64,000 bases of DNA from Filosporella fistucella (taxonomy: Eukaryota > Ascomycota > Leotiomycetes > Helotiales): NCBI GenBank assembly GCA_030077755.1, contig JAQJZZ010000012.1:434001-498000 (forward strand). The letters are read 5' to 3'. Below are positions 1 through 10,633 of this stretch, piece by piece. The position numbers were made by a program, and so were the translations under genes. The notes beneath the pieces were generated by a model, which saw only the letters and a program-made list of their open reading frames with translations, ran no database searches and was not told the DNA's origin. Positions within the stretch are counted from its first letter, which is position 1. The number at the start of each line of letters is the position of its first letter.

Positions 1-523
1 TGCTGATTTCACCGAACTGGCAATTCCTTTTGAGCAATTCCGCATCCATGCTCCACAGTATGTTCCAGATTCGGATACTGAACACCAAAGGGTGAGCAAT
101 TGTCGAGTTTTAATGTCATTATGACTTTGCTGATCTGATCATTAGGTACCAGGAACATTTGATCAAGGCCCACATCAACAGATCACTGAAGCATTTCTTA
201 AACTCAAGGAATCATGGCTGGACTTGCAACCAGATGAACAACGTGATGTATGGGAGTTTCTGAGGGGAATCATATTTATTGGTGATGGAGATAAAGCTGC
301 ATTTAAACAGATAAGAGAAATCATAGAGAGAATTTTCCCTGCTCCAGAGCATGAGAAGATACTCGATAGCATTGACCCTGCTTTCGTGGGAGCTGTTGGG
401 GCAGCATGGCTAGCTCGATTCTTTGAGAAGTATCCGAAGGTACTGGATCCTATTTATTCTGCTCCTGGATGGAATATGCAAGTTTCAATGCCGTGGACAG
501 AGTTTAAACATGACGAGCTGTGA
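1..523 (+). CDS. C-terminal part of an Hsp70/actin-fold-like protein ending in HDEL (5' partial)
   Basis: The gene enters from the left edge. Exons are about 2..91 and 146..523, with an intron at 92..145 (donor gtgagc, acceptor ..attag), and the reading frame is continuous across the junction. The segment DSIDPAFVGAVGAAWLARF resembles the end of the nucleotide-binding fold in fungal Hsp70/actin-like ATPases, where a D-P-x-[FY]-V-x-A-x-GAA stretch is common; this family call is from memory and weak. The last four residues are His-Asp-Glu-Leu followed directly by TGA, which matches the fungal ER-retrieval signal. No signal peptide can be checked because the N terminus lies outside the window, so the HDEL could be chance. 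About 156 residues are visible. Confidence 0.5.
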
Positions 524-858
524 AGACAGAGGTTGGAATGAGAAGATAGTAGCAATAGATATGGAGAGTGTGTTCCCAAAATCTGCTTCTGTATCCCAAC
601 GTTGATAATTGAGAGACAGTGCTCAGACACAATGACCAAAGATCAAGTTATAATACTTTCCCAGGATTATTCTTTTCGATTCACTCTAATATAGCTTCTT
701 TCGAATTATTCTTTTGCCGTATTCGTCCGAACTCTGGAAGGGACTGATAACTTAGCTTCGCCCCCGTTGTTTACCCTCTCGTAGTGTAAACTTCAACCCC
801 AAACATCTTTTCATCAATCGATGGCAATCGATATCTAGATTCAAAAATCTTCGAAACA
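524..858. other. Intergenic region between two co-directional genes
   Basis: This holds the 3' flank of the HDEL gene and the promoter and leader of the next gene. I see no open frame with coding character and no repeat. The stretch just before the ATG at 859 is T/C-rich. Confidence 0.5.
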
Positions 859-1707
859 ATGTCTCCTCGAGTACTACGCGCATCCGTTCGAGCCACGCGA
901 TCAGACCCGCGTCTCAAACCACTTCCTCCTCCACCCCCTCCTCCTCTATTTACACCAAAGCCCGCGGCTCCTATCACGCCTTCTCGTCCACCAAACACAA
1001 TCGAACTTCCACGATACCCATCAAGTTCACCTGAGCCAACCCCTTCACGTCGTCCACCAAAGCCTTCATACAAAAGACTCCCAGCCGCTGAACGACCTCA
1101 CTGCTGTCTCTGGACCCAAGACAGAGTCACGCATTATCTCGAGATCACAGGAAATCCACCATACTTCGAAACCCTATACCGTTTCTACTCTTACCTCACC
1201 TGCCAGTCTCTCATCTTCAGAATTAGCAGCTTCACGTGGCAAATCCCTAGTCTCCTCCATTCGAAAGAAGATGTAATTCAGATTCTCAAAAGCCCTGTTC
1301 AGAGCCAAACAGGTGGATCCGATACTTTCAGCAATCGCTTCTTTATTCTCGTTGCAGATAGAAAGAAGGGTGATGGACAGTTTGTCGAGATGGTTATTAG
1401 GGAGCAGGATTTGATGCATTGTCAGTTTGAGATGTTTACCAATCTGACTGGTGATTGTAAGGTGAAAGGACATGATGATGTAAGGACTGAGATTAGGTTC
1501 TGGGTTCATAGGGAGAAGATGATTAAGATGGGGCTTTTGCCTTGGAGTACGTTGGAGCAGTGTCGGGAAGATGGGAAATTGAAGCGACGGTGGGAGGTTC
1601 CTGAGTTGAACGTCTCGGCTGAGTTGAGAGCTATGATGTTTCCAGAGGAGAATTGGGGTATGCTTCGATCTAAGGCAGCTGAGAAAAAGTGTGGAAAAGG
1701 TTCGTGA
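859..1707 (+). CDS. Hypothetical protein with a Pro-rich N terminus
   Basis: A single open frame of 282 residues starts at ATG 859. Residues 1-75 are basic and proline-rich, including a run of eight prolines near residue 22, and look disordered. From about residue 80 the chain is globular, with a Trp-rich stretch, a hydrophobic segment and a charged C-terminal half (around residues 180-270). I do not recognise the family. The middle (about 1150-1350) has a second open frame with equally plausible composition, so an unannotated intron or an old frameshift there is possible. It lies about 335 bp downstream of the HDEL gene on the same strand. Confidence 0.55.
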   Translation: MSPRVLRASVRATRSDPRLKPLPPPPPPPLFTPKPAAPITPSRPPNTIELPRYPSSSPEPTPSRRPPKPSYKRLPAAERPHCCLWTQDRVTHYLEITGNPPYFETLYRFYSYLTCQSLIFRISSFTWQIPSLLHSKEDVIQILKSPVQSQTGGSDTFSNRFFILVADRKKGDGQFVEMVIREQDLMHCQFEMFTNLTGDCKVKGHDDVRTEIRFWVHREKMIKMGLLPWSTLEQCREDGKLKRRWEVPELNVSAELRAMMFPEENWGMLRSKAAEKKCGKGS

Positions 1708-1964
1708 TTGGAGCATGATTGATGGCTGAAAAGGGCAGCTATGATTTCAAGGCTGAGGCATTCAGATGGTTTCAATTTGAGGTAGCACAAAGAATCAAAG
1801 CACATCTCTTGAAAGTCTCAGTATAGGCCACTTGAATACATTTTTTCCGGAAGCAGAAGACCTCGGCCCTTGCAAATTCTACAACAAACCGCTCGACGTA
1901 TCCGAAGCCTCAGCTATTGCAATGATCAAAATATGAGGTCTCAAAACATCCTGTGTCCCCATAC

Positions 1965-2957
1965 CTAAGTTTCCTGTCTTTCAACAGCGACATCTGCCCT
2001 CTCAACACCATCCTCCCCTTCTCTCACCAAGCGCAGCTCGAAAGCTCCATCCAGATCCGGGAACTTCTCGTAAACCTTTGAACTAGATCCTCCCCGCCCA
2101 GGTCTCCTCCAACAATCTTCTTTCCTTTCCTTATAGATCCACCTCGTTTTCCCTTCGCCAGTATCCATCTTCTTTTGAAACTCTTCCTTCCACCTCGCCG
2201 AAGCTTTGAGCCACGGAACACCATGAAAAGGAAATCTGACCTTCACTCCCTTCTCGACCAATTTCGAGAGTGCAACGCTATCTCCCTGAGGATTAGGCCA
2301 GTGATGCAGGAAATTGCAGCTCGAAGTGAAAAGCTCCACATTCTTTAGAGCGGTGAAAGTCGTAAGAATATTTGTGAAATATTCCAGATTTCTAGGTGGG
2401 AGAAAGTAGCTGGTAATGGGTTTGAAGAAAGTTTCCATCCAGGCACTACTCTTAGCAGTAGGTTTCTGGCATAGCGTAAGATCCCAGCCTGGAATCCTAT
2501 TTCCATCTTCGGTGAAGATGATTCGGACTTCCTTGGTGTAGTCACGAATCCATTCTGTCTTCAATATCTCTAGAAATCTAGTCCGAGGCGGGCCTAATTT
2601 GCTCATATGAAGATCATCAAAGATGGTTAGTGTAATGAACGGAAGACGTATGTAAGATTGAGTTTCGCGATAGATCTGGCGACATGTTTGGCGAAGAGCT
2701 AAGAACCCAGTATACTTCTTTGAATTTTGTGGCTGTCGGCCGTAGGAAATGAGGTGTTTCTCGGGATTGTTTGGATGGCGATTGATATATACTGGGAAAT
2801 TACGAGGAATGGGAAATATTGAAGCATTCAGTGGTGCGATGGGCGGGACCTGAGTACGTGTTGGGATAGCCGGTTCGCGCTGATTAATACTGTATTTGTA
2901 GATGTCGAGACGTATCTCCACCGGAAGCAGTTGGAATCGAGATATTGATGATGGCAT
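1965..2957 (-). CDS. 2EXR (F-box-like) domain protein
   Basis: This is an intronless 330-residue frame on the minus strand with an ATG at 2955-2957. Near the N terminus, FQLLPVEIRLDIYKYSI (from about residue 8) fits the LP-x-E-[IL]-R-x-x-I-[WY] pattern of the fungal 2EXR/F-box-like family. LRQTCRQIYRET (about residues 87-98) is the conserved second motif. The rest follows the usual plan of alternating hydrophobic strands with poorly conserved loops, and the C terminus is highly charged. Members are abundant in Pezizomycotina, fast-evolving and of unknown function; a role as substrate adaptor is inferred only from the F-box resemblance. It belongs to a local group of five such genes between 2 and 11 kb. 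Confidence 0.75.
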   Translation of the reverse strand: MPSSISRFQLLPVEIRLDIYKYSINQREPAIPTRTQVPPIAPLNASIFPIPRNFPVYINRHPNNPEKHLISYGRQPQNSKKYTGFLALRQTCRQIYRETQSYIRLPFITLTIFDDLHMSKLGPPRTRFLEILKTEWIRDYTKEVRIIFTEDGNRIPGWDLTLCQKPTAKSSAWMETFFKPITSYFLPPRNLEYFTNILTTFTALKNVELFTSSCNFLHHWPNPQGDSVALSKLVEKGVKVRFPFHGVPWLKASARWKEEFQKKMDTGEGKTRWIYKERKEDCWRRPGRGGSSSKVYEKFPDLDGAFELRLVREGEDGVERADVAVERQET

Positions 2958-3254
2958 GGCTCTTGTAGAAATGGGAGAAGTGAAGGAGAAGAAACGAGGG
3001 GTGGAGCGTTGAAGGTAGTTCTTTCGTTGCGTGAAGCCTCATACACAGCCTCCACCAATATTTCAAGGTTCCATTGTGTCTTGTCATCACATGATGAAAC
3101 GGAGTGAATCTAGTCACGTGTCATGAACGCCAGTTTGTGGTCTTCATGGCAAATTGGAACCCTTGCACACGTATTTATACATGAAATTATATATCATGAA
3201 TCTTATTCAGCAGGAGGGAAACCAGTGGAAACAAAAGCTTTTTGTTAGGTCCGG

Positions 3255-4912
3255 TTAGGCAACCCAGAACCAGATCCTCTGAGCCCAGTTCTTTGGCTCT
3301 CGTGGCACCTCCATTTCAGCGAGTTCATCCATCTCTTTCTTCCCAGTCATGATATCAATGTCCTCTAATTTAATGAAGAAACGTGTACGGAACCACAATT
3401 TATGGCCAAAGTACAAAACCAAGAAGATTGGCAATGTGATATACGCAGCCAGGAAATCAGCAGCTGAAAACTTCGACGGCCAGAAGACTTGGAATCCATT
3501 CGTTATCGTAAGAAGGCTGAGGATGAAACAGACAATGTAGGTGGCGTAAGGTTGGAGCGGTGTCCTGTATGGCAATATGTGTAGCATGCCATTATGCTCG
3601 AAGGCTTTTCGAAAGCGAAGATAGGTAATGGTGACCACAATCCAAGCAATAAATCCACTGATGGTTGAGATATTTACAAACCAGTTAAAAACCTTTGCCC
3701 CTGAATTGGAGACGTTAAGGTACGAGAGGAGTGAAACTGCCCAAGTGAAGAGTACTGCAACGTAAGGAACACCACGTTTGTTGGCCTTGCTGAAAATCTT
3801 GGGTGCTTGGCCGCTCAGTGACATTGAATAGAGGACTCGAGAGCCAGAGTAAAGGAATGAATTGCCTGCAGACCATGCTGAAGTCAACACGGCAGCATTG
3901 ATAGCATGATTGAGTCCCCCGATGCCAGCCTCCTGGATACCAATAACCCACGGACTTGCACTGGCGTCTGATTTTCCAAGCAGTCTTCCATTGTCCGATG
4001 AAACAATGACACCAATGATGAGTGAAGAGAATCCATAGAAGATCGCAAGACGCCAAACGAATCTTCTCGCTGCTTTCGGGATGTTTCTACGAGGATCCAC
4101 GGTTTCTCCGGCAGCGATAGCGATGAGTTCTGGAGAGGTGATAAAAGCGAATCCAGCTTTAACGAAAGCGTGCCAGTAAGCCAGGAATTTGCCAGTATTT
4201 CCAGGGGCCATGTACTCTTTGAATGCACCTGGATTGTTCCAGTATCTGAATCCGAGTCTGTCATGAGATGGGCCACCACCAAAGAATAGTACAATGCCTA
4301 GGATTATCAAACCCATGATCGTAATCAGTTTGATACTCGCAAACCAGAATTCGGCTTCTCCAAAGAATGCGACCGCAATCACGTTCAATAGCAGAATGAT
4401 CACCAATACCATCGTGATCCAAACAGCTACGTTGACAGGAACATTCCAGTAATCGAGAATGATTGAAGCAGCGCTTGTTTCAGCTGCCACGAGAATTGCG
4501 TATGCATACCAGTAGTTCCAACCAGCTGCAAATGCCAAACTTGGGTCGACAAAGCGTTCCACGAAGTAGGGAATCGAGATTCCCTTCATTGGCAAGTAGG
4601 TGACCATCTCTGCAAGGTCGTTCATTATAATCCAGACAACTAAGATCATGGAAAGGTATCCCATGAAAAGAGGAGCAGGTCCAGTCTCCGAGAGAATACT
4701 TCCTGATCCTACAAAGAGTCCGGTTCCAATTGCACCACCTTCAAATAGTTAATTCCAAGGTCTTTAGGCAACTGGAAGAACATACCTAATGCCAAGAACT
4801 GGATATGACGACTCTTGAGACCCCGTTCAAGCTGATTGTGCCCTTCAGCGAGGTTGAATTCGGCATTCGAATCCGAACCTGTCTTGTATTCGACATCGTC
4901 CTTTTGCTCCAT
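3255..4912 (-). CDS. General amino-acid permease (YAT/GAP1-like)
   Basis: There are two exons on the minus strand, 4786..4912 and 3255..4738. The 47-bp intron at 4739..4785 (donor gtatgt) interrupts the first membrane helix, and splicing restores HIQFLALGGAIGTGLF, the family hallmark. The start is the ATG at 4910-4912; upstream in-frame codons are non-ATG. The 536-residue product has about 12 hydrophobic helices, short cytosolic termini and conserved permease blocks such as GWNYWYAYAILVAAE (helix 3) and FAFITSPELIAIAAGE (helix 6). It should import amino acids by proton symport at the plasma membrane. The length is normal for the family and I see no lesion. Substrate range cannot be read from sequence. 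Confidence 0.92.
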
Positions 4913-6101
4913 GTTGGCAAATGTGGGTTTGCTCTGTCCTTTGCCAGAATAACGATGAATTGAGGATAAACCGTTCAATTAAGAATCAATTGATGATAAT
5001 GATGACCCGCGTTAGTGGTTAACGTGACGTAAAACTTACTCCAGTGACGGCTCCACACCAGCTGTTTGTGCATCGGGTAGGAGCGGCTTGAGAACTAGTC
5101 CAGTCGGTTGAAACGTTACTAGACTTTTAGCAAACGGGGAAAAGTCTTGGGAGACTATAAGAAAGTAGGATTTTCATTCTTCGCAAACATTTTGGCTGTG
5201 GCGATCGTTTTTCCCCAGGTGTTTCCCCCGCACCCAAAACCGATGTGGACGCGGGGTTGTGCCGAACCTTGCATTTCCACTAACAAATTCCGTGAAAAAG
5301 TTTGATAGAAAGTCTGAATGGCTGCATGCACTGCGGAATGAGGCTTTTATCATGCACAGAACAAATTTTCTCTTCTAGAACCCGATCCACATGTTCGGGC
5401 TTTGTCGGAGCATAGCTCCCGTCGGACACAGTCAGCTTCCTGCGCGACAAATAGTATGTATGTGTTTGTTTGTTGAGAGGGTTTTTATGTGCCTCTATGA
5501 TTCTGTCTATTATTTGTACTTCATGAATGATATATCAGCTGCACGATTGTGCTGCAATTGCTGGAAATACTGGAATGTCAACTCTCAAGTGACTTCTTAC
5601 ATTGGCGATAAATATGGGAGTAAAGTCAGTACTTCTCCGATAGCTTTAGCGTATTCTCCCAGCATATTCACTGGCAATTCTTTCCAGACAAAGTCCGAGT
5701 CATTCCCAATTTCTCTGCTGCCAGCGGCTGAAGTGTTCCAGGACCTTTTGAGCTTTTTCGAAATCATTTTTCGTCGATGTTCCATTGACATGCGTTCACA
5801 ACGGGATAATCGCCGGAGCAGGACTTATACCTCGAATCCTTGACATGCAAGTCTTAAGAAAGCTTTGATATCTGTGCGAGGGTGCAACCACAATTCAAAG
5901 AACGATTGATCCTCGGCGCCAAGCTGTATGAACTTTAGAGGTGTGTACCTGAGGAGAACGTTAGTCAACGGCTCCAGAGATCTTTAGCCAGAAAAACAGC
6001 CTTTGAATCGGGAGTATATTATCTCTCTTCTTCGACATAGCCGTGTATAGAGATCAGCTCGTCCATCACAACAAGTGTGCTGCAGTTGGGAATGAATAAA
6101 C
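4913..6101. other. 1.2-kb intergenic region with possible gene debris
   Basis: The right part (about 5590-5800, minus strand) has two short overlapping open frames, one with charged helix-like composition, that could be the decayed 3' end of the broken 2EXR gene at 6102-6669. The plus-strand open frame at 5391-5843 has poor coding character. The left part is the amino-acid permease promoter. Nothing else is recognisable. Confidence 0.35.
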
Positions 6102-6669
6102 TCAATCGTACTTCCGTTGTGTTTGCAGGGGCCAATGGTGATCCAACATCAGTACCATCAACGAAGATGTGGAGCAGTCGCTGAATTCCCAGTCATCTGC
6201 AATGAAAATGCCAATTGGGCTTGTTGGTGCCAGAAGTAGCTTTGTTTCCTCAAATGTTTGACGGCTTACCATCTGCAAGGAAATAAACCCGAATCTTCTT
6301 CTATCATTGCAGGGAAAATGGAGCCAGCGAGTTCTTTTCAAATCTGGATTTTTGCCCTTGTCAACCAAGAAATATCGGATCGTCAGAAGGGTTGGCGTGG
6401 TAGGGTCGAATCTCTCCCATCAATTCTGGTCGATATTTTCTGAGGCTCGAGAGATCTTCTTGGACCACTGGTGCTCGAGTCTTATTGAAGTATATGAGTT
6501 TATCTTTGTACATGATCCTGTAGATCTGCAAGCGTATTTCGAGGGCGATTCGAGAGAGCAGTGGGTGGTCATTTCTAGCTTTCCTAGCTTTCACTAAGTC
6601 ATCGCTCGAGCCTTCGCCTATCTTTGTCAAATTGTCGACTATGCATGGACGAGTATTAGGAGACGTCAT
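6102..6669 (-). pseudogene. Broken 2EXR-domain gene
   Basis: Reading on the minus strand from the ATG at 6667-6669, residues around HPLLSRIALEIRLQIYRIMY give the 2EXR N-terminal motif. This frame stops at about 6361. The second family motif, MVSRQTFEETKLLL, follows in another frame that runs to a stop near 6102. I looked for an intron to join them. The acceptor side (tttccttgcag before ATGGTAAGC) is good, but the only GT available as donor (ggttgac) gives the wrong phase. The simplest reading is a frameshift in a decaying paralogue of the neighbouring intact gene; a non-canonical intron is the alternative. Confidence 0.55.
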
Positions 6670-6894
6670 TTCTCCTATAATTGCAATAGTTGGTTTTTCT
6701 CAGAGTCCATCTCACCTACACTTTTTACCACAGGTTCAACTCCCGTGACTTACACGCTTCGACGAAAAAGGAAAGGTGCTATTCGCTTCGCTCCCCTTCG
6801 CGAGAATATAGGGGAACGCGTCGCATGCGGTGGACTTAAAATTTTCAAGAATAGCATCTCCGTCTTCAGGGTTGTTAAAAAGAGTTCAGAGACA

Positions 6895-6947
6895 GTAAGT
6901 ATGCTTCCTTGTGATGGTAGAGTGCATTTCTCACCCTCTTTCCGCAG
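6895..6947 (+). other. Probable 5'UTR intron of the 2EXR gene at 6950
   Basis: A GTAAGTATG donor and a pyrimidine-rich tract ending ttccgcag lie immediately before the ATG at 6950. No ATG-initiated frame lies upstream in the preceding exon, so the intron is most likely in the leader. The choice removes the in-frame ATG at 6914, which would lie inside the intron. Confidence 0.5.
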
Positions 6948-6949
6948 AG

Positions 6950-7957
6950 ATGGGGCTAGAACACACCATGAACAATCGACCACCTCGCAAGAAGCAAGCA
7001 TCTTTCCTCGGCCTACCCCTTGAGCTCAGAATCATGATTTACGAGCAATACCTCAAGTTTTATCCTGATCTCTCGAGAGAGCGGGTCAGAACCTACAAGT
7101 TGTACTCTAGTCGGATCTACAAACAACTTCCACCTCGAAACACATGGGATACCTTGCCAGCTTTGCAGGCAGTCAATGAACAGATCTATTACGAGTTTGC
7201 CCACATGGCCCATCTCAATACTCCCATTCATCTCTCTGTCACGGATAATTTATTCCTCACAAGCCTCAGCCAGCCACCACTCCTAAAGTTCATTGCACAA
7301 CCTTGGCTCCAGGAGCATGTTGTTGAGCTTCGAATCCAATTCTGTCTCACTGGTCATAGATTTATAAATTATGGAGCAAGATCAAAGAACGGAGAGACTC
7401 ACGGTATTGATCTCAAAGACCTTAAAGCCGCCGCACATCCGTCTAAGCTCAAAAGAACACTGGTTAGTTTCAAGAACTACCTGAAGAAGCGCCCAGAACA
7501 AATCGAGCGTCAATCACGAAACACCCTCAAAGGACTGGCAGAGGTACTCAACACATTCCCCCAACTCAAGAAGATCGAAATCATGTTTGATCACCCCGAT
7601 CTTCTACGAACATGGCTCAGCATATGGGATGATCTCGAGCTTCTACAGAAAGCCTGTACAGCTCTGCACATCGTATTGACAGGAGAATTCGAATTCGATG
7701 GTCTTGTCGAGTGGATCGTTAGGACAAAATCAAAGGCTCGTCTGGTGGTGGAAGACACCATGACCATGGAGATTCGGAAGGGTGTGATGCAGTTAACCTT
7801 CCATCCCAGTGTATTGAGTTACGACATCCACAATGACTGGGGAGTTGGATGTTATTTGAAATCTCCCAAGGGAGGCGAGCCTATCCCAATATGGTTCTGG
7901 AATTTGTGGGGTTCTGATAGAGCCCTGTCAATGCGTGCAAAGCCAATTGAGTGGTAG
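6950..7957 (+). CDS. 2EXR (F-box-like) domain protein
   Basis: This 335-residue frame starts at ATG 6950, two bases after a good intron acceptor; an in-frame ATG at 6914 would add 12 residues but falls in the predicted leader intron. FLGLPLELRIMIYEQYLKF (from about residue 19) is the family's first motif, and LPALQAVNEQIYYEFAHM is the second (usually L-x-x-[TV]-[CN]-x-[QE]-[IV]-x-x-E). It is followed by the typical set of strands and by a helix-rich charged centre (about residues 160-210). No lesion is seen. It stands next to the broken minus-strand copy, with divergent starts about 280 bp apart, which suggests an inverted duplication followed by loss of one copy. Confidence 0.75.
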   Translation: MGLEHTMNNRPPRKKQASFLGLPLELRIMIYEQYLKFYPDLSRERVRTYKLYSSRIYKQLPPRNTWDTLPALQAVNEQIYYEFAHMAHLNTPIHLSVTDNLFLTSLSQPPLLKFIAQPWLQEHVVELRIQFCLTGHRFINYGARSKNGETHGIDLKDLKAAAHPSKLKRTLVSFKNYLKKRPEQIERQSRNTLKGLAEVLNTFPQLKKIEIMFDHPDLLRTWLSIWDDLELLQKACTALHIVLTGEFEFDGLVEWIVRTKSKARLVVEDTMTMEIRKGVMQLTFHPSVLSYDIHNDWGVGCYLKSPKGGEPIPIWFWNLWGSDRALSMRAKPIEW

Positions 7958-8378
7958 TTCGGCTGCTGTGTGGAACATTGGGATGGGATATGGAGCAGAG
8001 AAGTTGTATTTCGTGCCTCGGTATATTGTTGGATGTACGAAAGACCTCATTCTGTGTGGAAAATAGAGGAGAGAGGAAGATTATTATGTCCGTGTTGGAA
8101 AATGTACGTCGAGGGGATCACCCGAGCTTGTTGCATCTTTTACGGGAGGCTGCTATAATTGTGAGGAATGGGGTCTTCTTCTGTATCAGCATTGTGCCAC
8201 TGGCATATGATACAAACTGCAAGGTAAAATATTCCCAGCTGTCAAGTCAATTCCTACAGCAAAAGAATCCCAACGCTAACCCTTACCGCTATTCTCTCAG
8301 GTGTATACTCCAACCCATGCTATCGCGGCATCACGCAACAACATCAAACCCCAACCTTGAACCTACACCATTCAAGAA
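7958..8378. other. Intergenic region upstream of the F-box-like pair
   Basis: No convincing gene. Two short overlapping plus-strand open frames (7951-8412, 7970-8158) have no recognisable motif. The part just upstream of 8379 is C/A-rich, as expected of a leader. Confidence 0.45.
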
Positions 8379-9197
8379 ATGGATTTACAAGATGGAAGCC
8401 GCGCAAACATGATGCAGAATACCATGGCTATGGTCCCATATTCTGGTAAGTCTACACCACCTGCGCATATACTGCCAAATGAAATGCCATACTGATCGCC
8501 TCTAGCCACTTCGATCCAAGCAAGTTCGTCGATCAACAGCCTGCCCAACGACCTCATAATGGAGATATTCGAAGTCATGATCCAGTGCAACGGAGATCCA
8601 GACACTCCAGGCATGTGTTCGGCAATTTGCTTAGGACTCACAAGCCCGCGATTCTATGTCCTTTTAAAGCACCTTCATCCAGCACCATTGGGACTCAACC
8701 ATTTTATCTGGATTCCGAATTTCCCCAGTTATATTTTGGGATCGGGCCAAAGACAAACCGTCGCCAATCTCATTAAAGACTTTATTGGAGACAAGTATCG
8801 TTTAGCGTTTGCGGATGGTTACTTGCCATTTTTCCTCTCTATCGAAGTGTATGGCCATGAGAAGAAAGGAGAAATGGAGATGGGACTTGGTGAGCGTCAC
8901 TATGACTACCGAATCATCCAACCTGCATTAGAAGGACAACTTCAGGTTCCTTGCGACTTTACGATGCCCATGCTTCCTAATCCTTACAGAGTGGGAAACG
9001 CATGGTATGAGGCTGTTGCATCCATCATCGAACAGCTCCAATCTTCCACAAGAAAAGTCGATCCAGCTAAAGATCCGCACACACCCTCGGACCGACAACA
9101 ACTGGCTGCTCTGTGGTTTACATACTACTATCACCAGTATTTAAATGAGCGTTTCTGGAATACTTGGCAGGGATTCTGGGACAGGGTGGAGGGTTAG
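8379..9197 (+). CDS. F-box-like protein, tandem copy A
   Basis: Two exons, 8379..8445 and 8506..9197, are joined over a 60-bp phase-1 intron (donor gtaagt, acceptor ctctag), giving 252 residues. After a short variable N terminus comes SINSLPNDLIMEIFEVMI (about residues 33-50), an F-box-like start, and then MCSAICLGLTSPRFYVLLK, which continues the helix pattern. The C terminus YLNERFWNTWQGFWDRVEG is almost the same as in the next gene. Intron position and phase are also shared with that gene, so the two are a tandem duplication. A role in ubiquitin-ligase substrate recognition is only inferred from the F-box resemblance. Confidence 0.75.
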
Positions 9198-9644
9198 GGG
9201 TGTAGGTGGAGTATGGATGGTGCGGGAAGCTGAAGTCTATGATGCGGTCTGCCATAAAGTAGAAAGCAGAACTCGAAGCCAAGTACACAGTAGCAATGAA
9301 TTCCTTTTTCATGTATTTCCATTTCACTTTGATATTCAGTTTTAAATCCGCTTCTCAGTTGAAACTTAAATCCATTTCCACCCCTAATCGGCTTCAAATT
9401 CAAGTTTGGTCCCATTTCGTGCAATTAATTGGATATTTTATCCCCTATCCGCACCATCCTATATTTAAATATATAAACACTTTACTCTCAACTCAAAATT
9501 TACCGCAACACATCGACTTAACCACATCGACTCGACAACATCAACACAAAGACAACAGCACCAGTGCAATACCAACACAATCCCAACCTTGAATAACTCA
9601 ATTAACTTCAACGAGCGCTCATACAGCCTCTACTCATATCCATT
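9198..9644. other. Promoter region of tandem copy B
   Basis: This separates the two paralogues. It contains an AT-rich TATA-like stretch (about 9461-9480) and a long A/C-rich leader running to the ATG at 9645. No gene is seen. Confidence 0.5.
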
Positions 9645-10633
9645 ATGTCGATCAACAACATGGGCGTAACTCAAATGGCTAGTGCCTCCTCTGATTTCGA
9701 AGAGCAATTGCACATTGACTCTGCAACCCATGAATCGATACCTGCTGCGCCTAAAAATAGTACCTCTCGGGATTCTACGCTTGATCATGTTACAACCAAG
9801 ATCATCGAACTAGAAGACAGCGAGCCAGATAATGCTACAAATACCATGGCCATAACTCAAGACACTGGTGAGTGGTCCAATCTTCCACATGGAGTACTAT
9901 ACTGACTAAATCTCAAGCTACAGCCAACAGCAAGACAACGATTCAGAGCCTTCCCAACGAACTCATATTCACGTTAATGGACTGTATGATAATGGCCGAT
10001 AGAACGTGGGGAGGTAAAGGAATGTGTACTGCGATCTGCCTCGGAATCACAAATCGTCGCTTTTATAAGGTGTTGAAAGCCATCCACCCAACAGCTTTGG
10101 GACTTCATTACACTATCTGGCTTCCATTTAGTGACAACGCTTGGTTGACCTGCGATGTCAAAAGCTTCCTCAGGGGGTTCATGACACCAAAGTATCGCTC
10201 AGCATGGCTTCCATACGATGAGGATCGGTTTGTTCTTTGCGAAACCTATGATGAAGAACGGGGACCTAAGGAATGGGAGTTGTATGAACGATTTGACGAT
10301 TACCATAAGGTTATGGACACTCGTTATCCTTGCTTTGCTTGTTGGGAGGACGACCACGACCACAGTGAAAATATAATAATACAGTCGCAACCATTCCTTC
10401 CCTATCCAGGAGGCATGGGGGACACTTGGTACCCTGCTGCTATCGCTCTCGCCGAACAGATCGAGTCCGGTCCCTGGAAATCTCAGCCTACTGGCAACGG
10501 ACATACCAACAACAGAGGGAAGTTGAAGCGGCTGATAGAGTTTACCACATTCTATCCAAAGTATGCAGAAGAGAGGTATTGGAGTACTTGGCAAGGCTTT
10601 TGGGAGTCAGTGGAAGGTCAGAGTTGGAAATAA
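9645..10633 (+). CDS. F-box-like protein, tandem copy B
   Basis: Exons 9645..9867 and 9924..10633 flank a 56-bp phase-1 intron (donor gtgagt, acceptor gctacag); the product is 310 residues. It has a longer N-terminal tail than copy A, then TIQSLPNELIFTLMDCMIM, MCTAICLGITNRRFYKVLK and, at the end, YWSTWQGFWESVEG. These match copy A block by block and the intron sits at the equivalent codon. The middle region (about residues 170-240) is the most divergent part and carries a Cys/His/Asp-rich stretch that copy A lacks. Function unknown; same family reasoning as copy A. Confidence 0.75.

Noticed and set aside
5391..5843. 150-codon plus-strand open frame as a gene
   Set aside because: Random composition rich in Cys, Tyr and Phe, no family motif, and it overlaps possible debris on the other strand.
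6733..6745. GGTTCAACTCC as a tRNA B box
   Set aside because: No A box at the right distance and no cloverleaf could be folded around it; chance match.
7951..8412. 153-codon plus-strand open frame downstream of the 2EXR gene
   Set aside because: Overlaps the end of one gene and the first exon of the next in a different frame; no motif.
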